Below are positions 24,634 to 34,622 of a stretch of DNA of 46,663 bases, one piece after another. The notes under the pieces were generated by a model. That model worked only from the letters and a program-made list of their open reading frames with translations. It was not told the DNA's origin and did no database searches. The stretch is from Holdemanella porci (lineage in GTDB: Bacteria; Bacillota_I; Bacilli_A; Erysipelotrichales; Erysipelotrichaceae). The stretch covers positions 1 to 46,663 of the forward strand of contig NZ_JAHQVB010000010.1 in the NCBI RefSeq assembly GCF_019052655.1, given 5' to 3'. The translations under genes were made by a program, and so were the position numbers. Positions within the stretch are counted from its first letter, which is position 1; every line of letters starts with the position of its first letter.

Positions 24634-27183
24634 ATGATACAAATTCCAGACAACAGTACAATATTAGCTCCGGCTACCCTACATCTAGCTTTATACAAAG
24701 AAATTTTAAAACAAAAAAAAGATTGCCTTGGCATACAAGTTTTAACCTTGTCTAGCTGGCTATCTTCTTTTTATCATGGACAAAATAAATCTGACATTGA
24801 AATTCTTTATTTATACAAAGACGCTTTAAAGAATATCTCTCTTTCCAATGCCTTCTATTCCAGTAAAGAAGACTATGACTTTTTAAATGCCTGTCTAGAC
24901 TTTATAAAAATGGCAAAAACCTATCAGATTCATAATTTTCCTTGTTCAACCCAAAAAGAAAAAGATTTACACGAAATCTTAAATCTTCTGTATCCAATTC
25001 AACTCAAAGAAGACCAAACGCAAGATGTCTTTTCAAGTTTACCAGATTTAGAAAACATCTATATCCTAAAAAAAGAATACTCTCAATTAGACAGTTACTG
25101 GATTCAAGTGTTGATTGATCATGGCGCAAAATGGCTCGGCGATAAGCAACTATTAACAACACACTACTACAGTGTTGCCAACGCACGCAAACAAATGGAA
25201 GTCATCGCAAATCTTATTATTGAAAATGACTATTCAGCCGATGATATTTTCATTGCCCTAAACAACCCAAGTGACATCAATGTTTTAACCCAGATTCTTA
25301 CAGCACATAAGATTCCATTCACAACTATACAAGAAGTTCATACTACATCTATATATAACGAGTGGATCCATTATTTAACATGGGCTAAAGATATGGATTT
25401 AAAAAGTTTTTTAAACGTAGTTCAAACCTTATATCCAAATGACAATTATCTCTTGCAGTATTACACATTGTTCCCTGAACAATTTTTAAAATTTGAACCT
25501 TTCTTAACTACACTTCCATACAAAGATAATGAAATCATTGATTCCTACCAATTCGCATCCTACCAAAAATTAGAACAAGACACTTTAGAATGGATACACG
25601 ATCATGCCTTCTTATTTGATGCATACGATTTTATCAAGATGGCCAAACACATTCAAAATCTACATGAACAAGTCACAAAAGAAGATTTGAATGCCTTCAA
25701 CGATGTCATGTCACTTATCCAAGATGTGCATACACACATTCATAATGCGAATGATTTAAACATCTTGATTCACCAAATCCAAAATCTTTCTGCCAATCAG
25801 AAAGCCAATTCCATTGAAGGGGTATTCATTGGATCTAGGCAAGACATCACAAATTTAAGACCTATCGTCTTTTTAACTGGCACAAATGCCAGTGCATTTC
25901 CTGCTTTAAAGTTACATACTGGAATCTTTGATGAGGCCTATGTACAAAACACGGATTTACCAAATCTTGAAACACGCATTCAAAACCAGCAGTCACAAAT
26001 CTTTGACTGTTTGTCTTTGTGTGAAATTCTTTATGTATTCTATCCACAAAGTGATTATCAAGGAAAGAATTATGAACCTAGCTCCGACATAGAAAATTGG
26101 CTCCAACAAAAGGCTGAGTTTATCACTACGCCCGATTCTTTTAATTGGACTACCCCAACTATCGATTTAAATGAAACAACAGCTAAATCCATATTCTTTA
26201 AGGATGATCATTTTAAAGGATCTATTTCAAGACTCGAATCTTATGCAAGATGTCCTTTTTCTCATGCACTAAAATACGGCTTATATTTAAAAGAAAAAGA
26301 AGACATCACAGACATTCGAATTCGTGGAAGCATATTACATCATGTTCTAGAAGTGATTTCTAAAGATAGACAAGAATATACGTCTTTATCCAAAGAAGAA
26401 ATTCATCACTATGTTGAAAATGAATTTTCCTTCGCAAAAGAAGTGCTTTTACAACAAATTCCATGGTTTGATTCTCAAATTGAAGAAATCACAGAAAAAC
26501 TTATGTTGATTTTTGAACAACTACATAATTTTGAATCCAACTGGCACATGAACATGGATAAACAAGAACATAAGTTCTCTTATTCCTACCCATGGAATGA
26601 ATATACCATTGATTTATATGGCTATATTGATCGAATCGACAGTTCAAACACATCTTTTTGTATCTTTGACTATAAATCAAGTGATAAAGATATTAAAATC
26701 GATGACTATGAAAAAGGATTATCTTTGCAGTTAGCCACATATACGTTAGCTTACGAAAAAGAATCCGGTTTAATCCCTGTAGGATGTTTCTATATTGCAC
26801 TAAGGACAACCCCAGAAACACTCACTTATGGAAAATTAAATTATCGCAAAAAAATACCTGAACTCACTGTGAACGATGAAAAAGATATTGCGGATACATT
26901 TAAAGTCAATCGAAGATTAAATGGATGGCACTTTAGTGATGCGAGCATTTATTGTGATGACATAAAACGATACATGCCTGTAAAAAGAGCCAATCCAAGT
27001 TTAGAAACCATCAAAGAGGAATGGACTCAAGTCGTTGACAGTCTTTTAAAGGACATTAAAAGTGGACAAGCTCTACCTAATCACGTCCAAGATGCATGTA
27101 AATTCTGTGCTTACAGATCTATTTGTCGAAATTCAGCGAATGAAGTTGAACCAATGCTTCGTGTAGAAAAGGAGGAAGAATAA
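24634..27183 (+). CDS. addB: ATP-dependent nuclease subunit B (AddB/RexB)
   Basis: Partner of AddA in the helicase-nuclease that processes double-strand breaks for recombination. The N-terminal helicase-like part has no Walker A, as in RexB, so it is an inactive scaffold. The C-terminal PD-(D/E)XK nuclease has GSILHHVLE, then GYIDRID and IFDYKSSDK. Cys540 with C822, C825 and C831 (CKFC, then ICR) form the iron-sulfur pattern of AddB nuclease domains. At 849 residues it is clearly shorter than Bacillus AddB. An AGGTG ribosome site is present. The addA ATG follows its stop by two bases. Tandem dyads upstream suggest regulation. Confidence 0.88.
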   Translation: MIQIPDNSTILAPATLHLALYKEILKQKKDCLGIQVLTLSSWLSSFYHGQNKSDIEILYLYKDALKNISLSNAFYSSKEDYDFLNACLDFIKMAKTYQIHNFPCSTQKEKDLHEILNLLYPIQLKEDQTQDVFSSLPDLENIYILKKEYSQLDSYWIQVLIDHGAKWLGDKQLLTTHYYSVANARKQMEVIANLIIENDYSADDIFIALNNPSDINVLTQILTAHKIPFTTIQEVHTTSIYNEWIHYLTWAKDMDLKSFLNVVQTLYPNDNYLLQYYTLFPEQFLKFEPFLTTLPYKDNEIIDSYQFASYQKLEQDTLEWIHDHAFLFDAYDFIKMAKHIQNLHEQVTKEDLNAFNDVMSLIQDVHTHIHNANDLNILIHQIQNLSANQKANSIEGVFIGSRQDITNLRPIVFLTGTNASAFPALKLHTGIFDEAYVQNTDLPNLETRIQNQQSQIFDCLSLCEILYVFYPQSDYQGKNYEPSSDIENWLQQKAEFITTPDSFNWTTPTIDLNETTAKSIFFKDDHFKGSISRLESYARCPFSHALKYGLYLKEKEDITDIRIRGSILHHVLEVISKDRQEYTSLSKEEIHHYVENEFSFAKEVLLQQIPWFDSQIEEITEKLMLIFEQLHNFESNWHMNMDKQEHKFSYSYPWNEYTIDLYGYIDRIDSSNTSFCIFDYKSSDKDIKIDDYEKGLSLQLATYTLAYEKESGLIPVGCFYIALRTTPETLTYGKLNYRKKIPELTVNDEKDIADTFKVNRRLNGWHFSDASIYCDDIKRYMPVKRANPSLETIKEEWTQVVDSLLKDIKSGQALPNHVQDACKFCAYRSICRNSANEVEPMLRVEKEEE

Positions 27184-27185
27184 AT

Positions 27186-30100
27186 ATGGATTTTTCAATT
27201 CCCCAACAAAAAGCCATTGACATTCGAGATACAAATGTCGTGGTTTCAGCCAGTGCCGGAAGTGGTAAAACAGCTGTTTTAGTAGAACGTTTATGTCAGC
27301 TTGTATTAAAAGACCACATTTCAATCGATTCTATCCTGGCAATGACTTTCACAAAGGATGCGGCAGCTGAAATGAAGGCACGTCTTCTTTCCAAATTAAA
27401 AGAGCAGCCAAAAACAGAATACATTCTTCAGCAAATGGCTCTACTTGAAACAGCCAGTATTTCAACTATTGATAGTTTCTGCTTGTCGATTGTACAAAAT
27501 TATTACTATAAGATTCCTATTTCTTATACGATGTCCAAACAAACGGCATCTTCAGCCCAAACACGCATCGCCTTTGACAACGCCTACAAACATGCGATTC
27601 AAGATTTACACTTAGCTGCATACACAAAATTAAAAATGTATTTTCTCTCTTTTGGAAAAACAGAAGAAGACATTCAAAAATACATTGAAGATATTTTGGC
27701 AATCCTCAACTCTAAATCCGAAGAAGACGCAAAGACATGGATTAAAAACATTCAAGATTCATATACATATTTAAGTCCAGAATTAATGGAATATGCATTG
27801 AAATACTTTCATAATCATTGCTTGGCTATGTCAGAGATTTTAGATGAAATAATCTATCAAATCGCAAAGCCTGAAGATTATGAAGTCAAAAAGGACTATT
27901 TATCAAAGTGTTTAGATGCCAACTCGTATTCAGATTTTAAAGCTCAATTTGAATTGTATTTAAAAAATACCATCGGTTTTAAGAAGACAATTGATAAGGT
28001 GGATTACTCAAAATATCAAACTTCTTTTAAAGATCATGAAACAAAGATCGTAGAAAACTTATTTGATGAAGAATTCTATTTAAAGGACATTCAAAATCAT
28101 AAAGCTTTAGTAGATACCTTATTTGAATTAACCAATAAAGTAAAGTTATACTTTCAATTGGAAAAGAAGAAAATGGAAGTGATTGACTTTAATGATATGG
28201 AGCACTTTGCGTATCAACTCCTTCAAGATCCGATGATCAAAGAAGAAATGTACAATAAATATCAGATGATTCTTGTGGATGAATTTCAAGATACCAATGA
28301 ACTTCAAGAAAAAATCATTGCGTCTTTCTGCCATGAAAACAACGTATTTAGAGTGGGTGACATTAAACAATCCATCTATGGTTTTAGACAAGCCAATCCA
28401 AAAATTATGCAGGACTGGATGAAAAAGGAAGATATCAACAACACCCCTTTATTATTGCAGGAAAACTATCGTTCCAATGCGAGTGTTATTCAATTCAACA
28501 ATGATTTTTATAGTAAGATCATGAACAATGAATTATTGGGAAAACAATTTGAAGAGATTGATATTGCCAATGTAGGTACGAAAGGACAAATGGAAAGTCC
28601 TCAATATCCAGTTCGTTTCTTATATACAGAATATAAAGATGAAGAAGGCAACAAAGCTACCATCAAAAAGAATCACAATGAGAATCGTTTTGATTTGATT
28701 GCACAAGATATTATCGAAAAGCACAAAGCAGGCATGTCCTATAAATCTATGTGTGTGTTAACCCGTAATCATGCGCCTCAAGAAAAACTGAAAACAGTTT
28801 TTGAGGCCTACAACATTCCGGCTATGATTACCATTGATCATGGATTCTACACAAATCCTGCCATCCAAATTGTACTTTCCACTTTAAAAGCTTTAGAAGA
28901 TTTAACCGACGACATTGCGTTATGTGCTTCTTTAATGTCCCCATTATTTAATGTATCTTTTTCTCAAATTGCGAAGTGTTGCATTGGAAAAGAAAAAGGC
29001 ACATCTTTATATATGAGTATTAAAAACGAAGATTTTATGAAGCCTTTCTTTGAATTATATGTAAATAGAAATCAAACGATTGTACAACTTCTACAATACA
29101 TCTATGCCTATAATAATTTCTATTATGCTTCTACAACAATTCAAGATAAGAACAACCTGGATTATTTATTAGAATTAGCAACCCAGTATGAAAATCAGAG
29201 TGACATCCATGGTTTTGTCCTACAACTATCTAAAGATGCAACGCAAGATCAAACTCAGGAAGCAAGCTTGTATGGCAAAGAAGATGATGTAGTTCAAGTA
29301 AAGACAATGCATCAATCTAAAGGTTTACAATTTCCTGTTGTATATATTCTTTCGCAACATGAACAAAGAGATAAACATGGCAGTTCATGCATCTTACTTG
29401 ATTCAATATTAGGATTATCTTTAAAAGGCTTAAGTAATGATTATAAATATAAGTACAATTCAATATATCATTTAGCTCTACAAACCAAAAAAAAATTGGA
29501 TGATCTTGCCGAAGAAATGCGCGTATTCTATGTTGCGACAACACGTCCTCAAAAAGAATTGGTCATTGTAGATACGATTGAAAGCATTGAAGATTTTTAT
29601 AGTCCATTAAACGCCTATACTCTATTAGAAGATGAGAGTTATACAGGATGGCTTTTACATACATATGCCAATACGAGTGATTCTCTAGTGGTTTTTGATA
29701 AAAAATCAGAATTGTATGAAAGACCATTAAAAGTGCGTCAAAATAATAAGTCTTACAAGCTTCCTGTCTATACAAAAACATCCGATGTGTTCTCGAGTCA
29801 GACGGCTAGTGGGGCCAAAATGAAATTAGACTGGAAAGATATTTCTCTTACTAAAAATATAGGAACGCTTCGTGGTACTTTATTCCATGAAATTGTGGCG
29901 CAATGTTCATATCCTTATCAACAAGAAGAAATTATTTCTTATGCGAATTCTTATGGATATACTTTAAAGGATTATGATATCAAACAGATTCTAGCTTTAA
30001 ATTCGAATGCACTCTATGCTTCATGGATGAACGAAAAGCATGTATTTGAACAAAGCTATATTATTAAAGAAAAAAACAAAGTCGTTCATGGATTTATGGA

Positions 30101-30293
30101 CTTAGTTATCTATAAAGAAGATGAAATAATTATCATTGATTTTAAAACAGATACCACGGATAATGAAAATAAATTAATTGATATGTATGCGGCTCAGCTT
30201 CAAACTTATAAACATTCAATGGAAAGAATAACGGATTCACCGATAAAAACATATATTTATGCTTTTTCTCTATTTAAATGCATCCTTTTATAA
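27186..30293 (+). CDS. addA: ATP-dependent helicase/nuclease subunit A (AddA/RexA)
   Basis: UvrD-family helicase with a C-terminal nuclease that, with AddB, resects DNA ends. Walker A is ASAGSGKT (22-29), then TFTKDAAAEMKARL, the DEXX box ILVDEFQDTNE, GDIKQSIYGFRQANP, VKTMHQSKGLQFPVV and FYVATTRPQKEL. The nuclease core is HGFMDLVI followed by IIDFKTD. The total of 1035 residues is somewhat below the usual 1150-1230. The ribosome site GGAGG lies in the last codons of addB, so the two are translated together. No terminator is seen before the next promoter. Confidence 0.95.
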   Translation: MDFSIPQQKAIDIRDTNVVVSASAGSGKTAVLVERLCQLVLKDHISIDSILAMTFTKDAAAEMKARLLSKLKEQPKTEYILQQMALLETASISTIDSFCLSIVQNYYYKIPISYTMSKQTASSAQTRIAFDNAYKHAIQDLHLAAYTKLKMYFLSFGKTEEDIQKYIEDILAILNSKSEEDAKTWIKNIQDSYTYLSPELMEYALKYFHNHCLAMSEILDEIIYQIAKPEDYEVKKDYLSKCLDANSYSDFKAQFELYLKNTIGFKKTIDKVDYSKYQTSFKDHETKIVENLFDEEFYLKDIQNHKALVDTLFELTNKVKLYFQLEKKKMEVIDFNDMEHFAYQLLQDPMIKEEMYNKYQMILVDEFQDTNELQEKIIASFCHENNVFRVGDIKQSIYGFRQANPKIMQDWMKKEDINNTPLLLQENYRSNASVIQFNNDFYSKIMNNELLGKQFEEIDIANVGTKGQMESPQYPVRFLYTEYKDEEGNKATIKKNHNENRFDLIAQDIIEKHKAGMSYKSMCVLTRNHAPQEKLKTVFEAYNIPAMITIDHGFYTNPAIQIVLSTLKALEDLTDDIALCASLMSPLFNVSFSQIAKCCIGKEKGTSLYMSIKNEDFMKPFFELYVNRNQTIVQLLQYIYAYNNFYYASTTIQDKNNLDYLLELATQYENQSDIHGFVLQLSKDATQDQTQEASLYGKEDDVVQVKTMHQSKGLQFPVVYILSQHEQRDKHGSSCILLDSILGLSLKGLSNDYKYKYNSIYHLALQTKKKLDDLAEEMRVFYVATTRPQKELVIVDTIESIEDFYSPLNAYTLLEDESYTGWLLHTYANTSDSLVVFDKKSELYERPLKVRQNNKSYKLPVYTKTSDVFSSQTASGAKMKLDWKDISLTKNIGTLRGTLFHEIVAQCSYPYQQEEIISYANSYGYTLKDYDIKQILALNSNALYASWMNEKHVFEQSYIIKEKNKVVHGFMDLVIYKEDEIIIIDFKTDTTDNENKLIDMYAAQLQTYKHSMERITDSPIKTYIYAFSLFKCILL

Positions 30294-30300
30294 TAACTTA

Positions 30301-30309
30301 TGCTACAAT
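30301..30309 (+). promoter_or_regulatory. Extended -10 promoter of the purine permease gene
   Basis: TGCTACAAT, 39 bases before the ATG; no clear -35. No riboswitch fold is seen in the leader. Confidence 0.5.
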
Positions 30310-30348
30310 GGAGGGGTCTTTTGAAAAAAGAGAGAAGGAGAGAGATTC

Positions 30349-31677
30349 ATGGAAAAATTCTTTAAATTGAACGAGAAAGGTTCAAACGTTAAGACAGAGC
30401 TTATTGCCGGTCTTACAACATTCTTGGCTATGGCCTACATTCTTGGGGTTAACCCTGCAGTATTGGCAGATGCTGGTATGGATAAAGCATCTGTATTCCT
30501 TGCGACAGCTATTTCTGCTGGTGTGGCAAGTATCATTATGGGACTTGTTGCCAACTACCCAGTTGCATTGGCTTCTGGTATGGGTGTAAACGCATTGTTC
30601 GCCTACACAATCTGTGGACAAATGGGCCTTAGCTGGGCAGCTGCATTAAGTGCTGTATTCATTTCAGGTGTTATCTTTATTCTTATTTCTGTTACTGGTG
30701 TTCGTAAAGCTATTATCAATGCGATTCCAGTACAATTAAAATTGGCAATCGGAGCCGGAATCGGTTTCTTCATTGCGTTTGTTGGTTTAAAAAATGCGGG
30801 TATTATTGTAGCTAGTCCTTCAACATTTGTAACAATTGGAAACTTAACAGATCCAACTGTATTACTTGCGATTGTCGGATTGTTGATCACAATTGCGTTA
30901 GTTATTAAAAATGTTCCTGCAGCCGTTTTCGTAGGTATGGTTATCACTGCTGTGATTGGAATCATCCTTGGATTCATGGGAATGGCTGGTATGCCTACTT
31001 TACCTGAACATTTCATTTCGTTTGATTTTGAATTACAAGCTGCTGGAGCTTGCTTCTCAGGAATTTCTGAATTATTCGCAAATCCATTCCAAGCTTTCGT
31101 AGTTATTTTCTCATTCTTATTTGTTGACTTCTTTGATACAGCTGGAACACTTGTTGCGATTGGTAACCGTATTGGTTTAATCAACGATAAAGGTGAACTA
31201 GAAAATGCTGAACAAGCATTGCTTGCTGATGCGGTTGGTACAGTATTTGGTGCAGTTTTAGGTACTAGTACAGTAACTAGCTTCGTTGAATCTAGTTCTG
31301 GTGTTGGTGTTGGTGGACGTACAGGTTTAACTGCATGTACATCTGGTGTTTGCTTCTTACTAGCTGTATTCTTATCACCACTTATCTTAAGTACAGTTAC
31401 GAACGCAGTTACTGCACCAGCATTGATCGTTGTTGGTATTATGATGGCACAACAGTTAAAAGGTATTGACTGGGATGACATGATTTTTGCAGCTGCTGGT
31501 TTTGTCACTGTTATTATGATGATCTTGATGTATTCTATTTCAAATGGTATCGCATGCGGATTCATCGTTTATACAATTGCCATGATTGCAGCTGGTAAAG
31601 CGAAAGAAGTTCACCCGACTGTTTGGGCATTAATGATCATCTTCGTATTATACTTCGCTACACCTTACATTATGTAA
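30349..31677 (+). CDS. AzgA-type NCS2 purine permease
   Basis: A 442-residue polytopic membrane protein, a proton-coupled importer of hypoxanthine, guanine or adenine of the PbuG/AzgA branch. Hallmarks are ELIAGLTTFLAMAYIL with NPAVL near residues 18-38, ALASGMGVNALFAY, FVDFFDTAGTL near 265, and GTSTVTSFVESSSGVGVGGRTG (about 304-325, the substrate-site region). About 12-14 membrane segments. GAAGGAGAG is a strong ribosome site. It is monocistronic, with a bidirectional terminator. It would feed salvage by the hpt product at 15331. Confidence 0.92.
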   Translation: MEKFFKLNEKGSNVKTELIAGLTTFLAMAYILGVNPAVLADAGMDKASVFLATAISAGVASIIMGLVANYPVALASGMGVNALFAYTICGQMGLSWAAALSAVFISGVIFILISVTGVRKAIINAIPVQLKLAIGAGIGFFIAFVGLKNAGIIVASPSTFVTIGNLTDPTVLLAIVGLLITIALVIKNVPAAVFVGMVITAVIGIILGFMGMAGMPTLPEHFISFDFELQAAGACFSGISELFANPFQAFVVIFSFLFVDFFDTAGTLVAIGNRIGLINDKGELENAEQALLADAVGTVFGAVLGTSTVTSFVESSSGVGVGGRTGLTACTSGVCFLLAVFLSPLILSTVTNAVTAPALIVVGIMMAQQLKGIDWDDMIFAAAGFVTVIMMILMYSISNGIACGFIVYTIAMIAAGKAKEVHPTVWALMIIFVLYFATPYIM

Positions 31678-31679
31678 AA

Positions 31680-31705
31680 GAAAAAGTCGGGTTTCCGACT
31701 TTTTT
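31680..31705. terminator. Bidirectional terminator
   Basis: AAAAAGTCGG and CCGACTTTTT with a GTTT loop. T runs follow in both directions, ending the permease gene on plus and the kinase-like gene on minus, whose stop overlaps it. Confidence 0.92.
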
Positions 31706-32366
31706 AATACTTATTATCTTTTTCATATTGATTTTCAAAGGCATTCTTAAATGTGAGGATGCCTTTTTTTGCATCATAAAATGAAGCAAGTAATTGTACA
31801 GTTTCTTTTGTACTCATCTTCGATGTATTGATCATCAATGTATAGTTACGTGGATTTCCCCATTTTTGATTGGTATAGAATTCATAAAATCTAGATCTTT
31901 GTGCATCTTTTTCCTGCACAATTTTCTTGGCTTGTTTGGCAGGCACTTGATATTCGTCAATCGACCATTGAATACGTTCTTCTACATCACTGTAACAGAA
32001 TACAGAAATAACATCCGGATTGTCTTTTAAAATATAATCGGCACATCTTCCTACAATAACAGCATCTTCTCTTTGGGAAATCTTTTGAATAAAATCACTT
32101 GCCATATCATAGATTTGTGTATTCACACTTAATTCTGTAATATTTCTAAGTCCTAAAAGGCCTTTAGATTCTATTGTAAATAAGCCATTCGCATCTTGAT
32201 TCTGGTCTTTAAAAAAGTCAGCGCAGACTCCCATATTTACTGCAATTCTTTCCAAAATTTCTTTATTATAATAACTAATATCTAAATATTCAGCTAATAT
32301 ACGAGCAATCTCCCTTCCATTGGACCCAAACTGCCTCGATATCGTTATAATCACATTCTTTTCCAT
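31704..32366 (-). CDS. Cytidylate kinase-like family protein
   Basis: A 220-residue protein of the cytidylate-kinase-like P-loop family (PF13189 type). The N-terminal ITISRQFGSNGREIARILAEYL is the family's altered phosphate loop; YYNKEILERIA follows. VIVGRCADYILKDNPDVISVF and the Asn-Pro-Arg-Asn-Tyr region near 174 are typical. True nucleotide kinase activity has not been shown for most members. It has a GAGGGA ribosome site and is divergently placed from the HAD gene across a short intergenic palindrome. Confidence 0.85.
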   Translation of the reverse strand: MEKNVIITISRQFGSNGREIARILAEYLDISYYNKEILERIAVNMGVCADFFKDQNQDANGLFTIESKGLLGLRNITELSVNTQIYDMASDFIQKISQREDAVIVGRCADYILKDNPDVISVFCYSDVEERIQWSIDEYQVPAKQAKKIVQEKDAQRSRFYEFYTNQKWGNPRNYTLMINTSKMSTKETVQLLASFYDAKKGILTFKNAFENQYEKDNKY

Positions 32367-32387
32367 GCCAATTCCCTCTTTTTCTTA

Positions 32388-32407
32388 TATCATACAATAA
32401 TATGATA
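32388..32407. repeat. Inverted repeat in a divergent promoter region
   Basis: TATCATA, six bases, TATGATA. It overlaps the likely -10 (TATGAT or TAGAAT) of the plus-strand HAD gene and lies 22 bases before the minus-strand kinase-like start. It could be an operator shared by both genes. Confidence 0.45.
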
Positions 32408-32430
32408 GAATAGTGTAGTGGAGGAAGGTT

Positions 32431-33213
32431 ATGAAAAAAATTATTTTTTTAGATTTAGACGGAACTCTATGGACATTTGAAAAGATTCCTAGTTCTGCTT
32501 TAGAAGCGATTGAACTCGCAAGAAAAAACGGGCATAAAATTTATATAAACACAGGTAGAACACGTTGTGAAGTCCCTCAATTTTTATTAGATATGAATTT
32601 AGATGGCTATTGTTTCGGGGCTGGCAGTGAAATTATAATTGATAATATACAAGTACTTTTTAAACCATTGAAAAAAAGAGACACTCAATTTATTCAGCAC
32701 ATTGCCAAAGATTCAGGATTCTCTTTAGAGGGAAGCAAAATGACATTTACTAGTGAGAAAAACAGAGAAAGAATGCGCCAATTTAATACAGACAATCGTA
32801 TGGGAAATCGTTTCTTGGCTTTTCCAGATATTTCAACAATTACCGACGATGATTACAATCAAGTCATGAAAGTCAGCATTCATTTTGACTCACTTTCACA
32901 AAGAGAAGAAATATTAAGACAAATCCCTAAACATTTAACATTCACAAACTTCATGCATTTAGGCGGAGAAATCACACATTCAGAATACAATAAAGCTACG
33001 GCTATTCAGTTTGTCAAAAACTATTATGAAGAAGAATATGAAACCGTTGCGATGGGTGATTCTGAAAATGATTTACCAATGTTAGAATATGCTGATCTTT
33101 CAGTTGCGATGGGAAATGGTGTCAAAGAGGTAAAAGAAAAAGCCGACTATGTCACAGATAAAATTGACAATGACGGCTTATACAAAGCTTTTAAATATTT
33201 AAAGCTATTTTAG
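32431..33213 (+). CDS. HAD superfamily hydrolase, Cof type
   Basis: A 260-residue sugar-phosphate-type phosphatase. Motif I is FLDLDGTLW (5-13), the C2 cap lies in the middle (about 85-185), and motif IV is MGDSENDLPMLEYADLSVAMGNG, residues about 206-228. These are the hallmarks of Cof/YidA-like enzymes, which act on various phosphorylated sugars and nucleotides; the substrate cannot be told. The GGAGGAAGG ribosome site is very strong. The TAG stop lies in the terminator hairpin. Confidence 0.92.
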   Translation: MKKIIFLDLDGTLWTFEKIPSSALEAIELARKNGHKIYINTGRTRCEVPQFLLDMNLDGYCFGAGSEIIIDNIQVLFKPLKKRDTQFIQHIAKDSGFSLEGSKMTFTSEKNRERMRQFNTDNRMGNRFLAFPDISTITDDDYNQVMKVSIHFDSLSQREEILRQIPKHLTFTNFMHLGGEITHSEYNKATAIQFVKNYYEEEYETVAMGDSENDLPMLEYADLSVAMGNGVKEVKEKADYVTDKIDNDGLYKAFKYLKLF

Positions 33214-33235
33214 AATCAGAAATGATTCTTTTTTT
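33212..33235 (+). terminator. Terminator of the HAD gene, overlapping its stop
   Basis: AGAATCA and TGATTCT with a GAAA loop, followed by seven T. Confidence 0.85.
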
Positions 33236-33548
33236 ATTGTTGTTGTTCCTTCATTACATCTGCGTATTTTCTACGACCTGGATGTAAGTTATCAACATAG
33301 TAACGAACTGTTAAAGTTCCAGCAACCTTAGTACGAATCTTAGGCTCTACAATAAAGCCATCTCCTTCTAACATTGCATCTAACATTGCTTTGCAGCAAT
33401 TTGCTAAATTTTTTACCCCTGGTTCACATTCATTCATAAACTCTTTGGCATTCACTTCGATGTATAACCACATTTTATCATGAGCTTCTTGTTTCATTTC
33501 CTGTAAACGAGCAGCATACTGTTCTTGAGTCCATTTTTCCATAATCAT
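33234..33548 (-). CDS. Hypothetical small protein
   Basis: A 104-residue protein not recognised. It is hydrophilic, with a charged helical N-terminal half, two adjacent Cys (ANCCKAML near 48-55) and a strand-rich C-terminal half (KIRTKVAGTLTVRYYVDN). AAAGGATG precedes the ATG at a normal distance; an internal ATG two codons later is also possible. Single gene, convergent with the HAD phosphatase. A ribosome site and even codon use argue that it is real. Confidence 0.65.
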   Translation of the reverse strand: MIMEKWTQEQYAARLQEMKQEAHDKMWLYIEVNAKEFMNECEPGVKNLANCCKAMLDAMLEGDGFIVEPKIRTKVAGTLTVRYYVDNLHPGRRKYADVMKEQQQ

Positions 33549-33636
33549 GACATCCTTTCTTATATCCTAATCATACATCATTCTAATCAATAACTCAAAC
33601 TTTGTCCTTTATTTATAGTTACATTTGTCATGTTAT

Positions 33637-34539
33637 TTACAAACTGTGCAAAATAAACACAATTGGAATCGTTACCACACACGAAACACTTGTCAAGAAG
33701 ATAGCTTTACTAGCAAGCGTTGCATCCTCCCCATACATAAATGCATATACACTAGAATTACTTGCCACTGGCATACACATAATGAGTATAAGTGTATTTT
33801 CAATCAATGGATCCATGTGAAATAAAGAAAGAGAAAACATATAAAACAAAGGTAATAAAATCATTTTAAATATTGTAAATGCCCATACTTTTACATCCAA
33901 CAACTCTTTGATATCCATTTTGACTAAACCAGCACCAATGACCATCATAGATAGTGGCGTCGTCACATTACCAATATACGTGCAGGTCTGTGCCAAGACA
34001 TACGGAAGCTTCATATTAAAGACACAAAGAACAAGCGCAATAATGGAGGCAATCATTGGGCCATTCATAAATTTCTTAAGCGAAAAACCTCCCTTACGAA
34101 ATAAACTCTCTCCATATCCATACATTAAACAGTTTAGTGGCAATAAAAATAAAGCTCCATAAAGCATGGCTTGATTTCCTAATATGGCTTGAATAGCGGG
34201 TAATCCCATAAAACCGGCATTGGTAAATAGAATCATAAATTGCCAAAGGGCTTTATTTTCTTGAATGCGTAAAACTTCTACAATAACTTTAGAGACAATC
34301 CCTGTAAAAATCACAAATATTGAAAAAATAACAAGCACATTGAATAATTCGTTTCCTGTAAATGGAGATCCATTTTTAACTGAACTAATAATCAAGCCTG
34401 GAATCCCGATTTTTAACAAGATATTTGATGCATATACATTTACTTCATCATTAAAGATGTTCTTTTTAGCTCCCACAAAACCAACAATCATAATCAATAA
34501 TAAAATAGTCATTTGTGTAATAATGGTTGTGATATTCAT
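33637..34539 (-). CDS. AEC family transporter
   Basis: A 300-residue membrane protein of the auxin-efflux-carrier family, with about ten membrane segments in two five-helix halves. The N-terminal IMIVGFVGAKKNIFNDE and ILLKIGIPGLIISS, and the mid-protein MVIGAGLVKMDIKE are typical. Relatives in Bacillota carry malate or other small organic acids; the substrate is not known here. GAGG is well placed before the ATG. Stands alone, downstream of tex and separated from it by a terminator. Confidence 0.9.
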   Translation of the reverse strand: MNITTIITQMTILLLIMIVGFVGAKKNIFNDEVNVYASNILLKIGIPGLIISSVKNGSPFTGNELFNVLVIFSIFVIFTGIVSKVIVEVLRIQENKALWQFMILFTNAGFMGLPAIQAILGNQAMLYGALFLLPLNCLMYGYGESLFRKGGFSLKKFMNGPMIASIIALVLCVFNMKLPYVLAQTCTYIGNVTTPLSMMVIGAGLVKMDIKELLDVKVWAFTIFKMILLPLFYMFSLSLFHMDPLIENTLILIMCMPVASNSSVYAFMYGEDATLASKAIFLTSVSCVVTIPIVFILHSL

Positions 34540-34555
34540 AATAATCCTCTTCCCT

Positions 34556-34585
34556 TAAATTAAAAGGACAACAAAGAGTTGTCCT
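34556..34585 (-). terminator. Terminator of tex
   Basis: AGGACAAC and GTTGTCCT with a short loop, then TTTTAATTT on the minus strand. Confidence 0.8.
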
Positions 34586-34622
34586 ACTTTAGTAACGATA
34601 ATAAACCTCGGTTTGTTGATTG

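Noticed and set aside
30603..31565. A 320-codon open frame opposite the purine permease gene
   Set aside because: It is the mirror of a clear NCS2 permease, has low-complexity composition (Thr, Ala, Pro, Ile) and no ribosome site.
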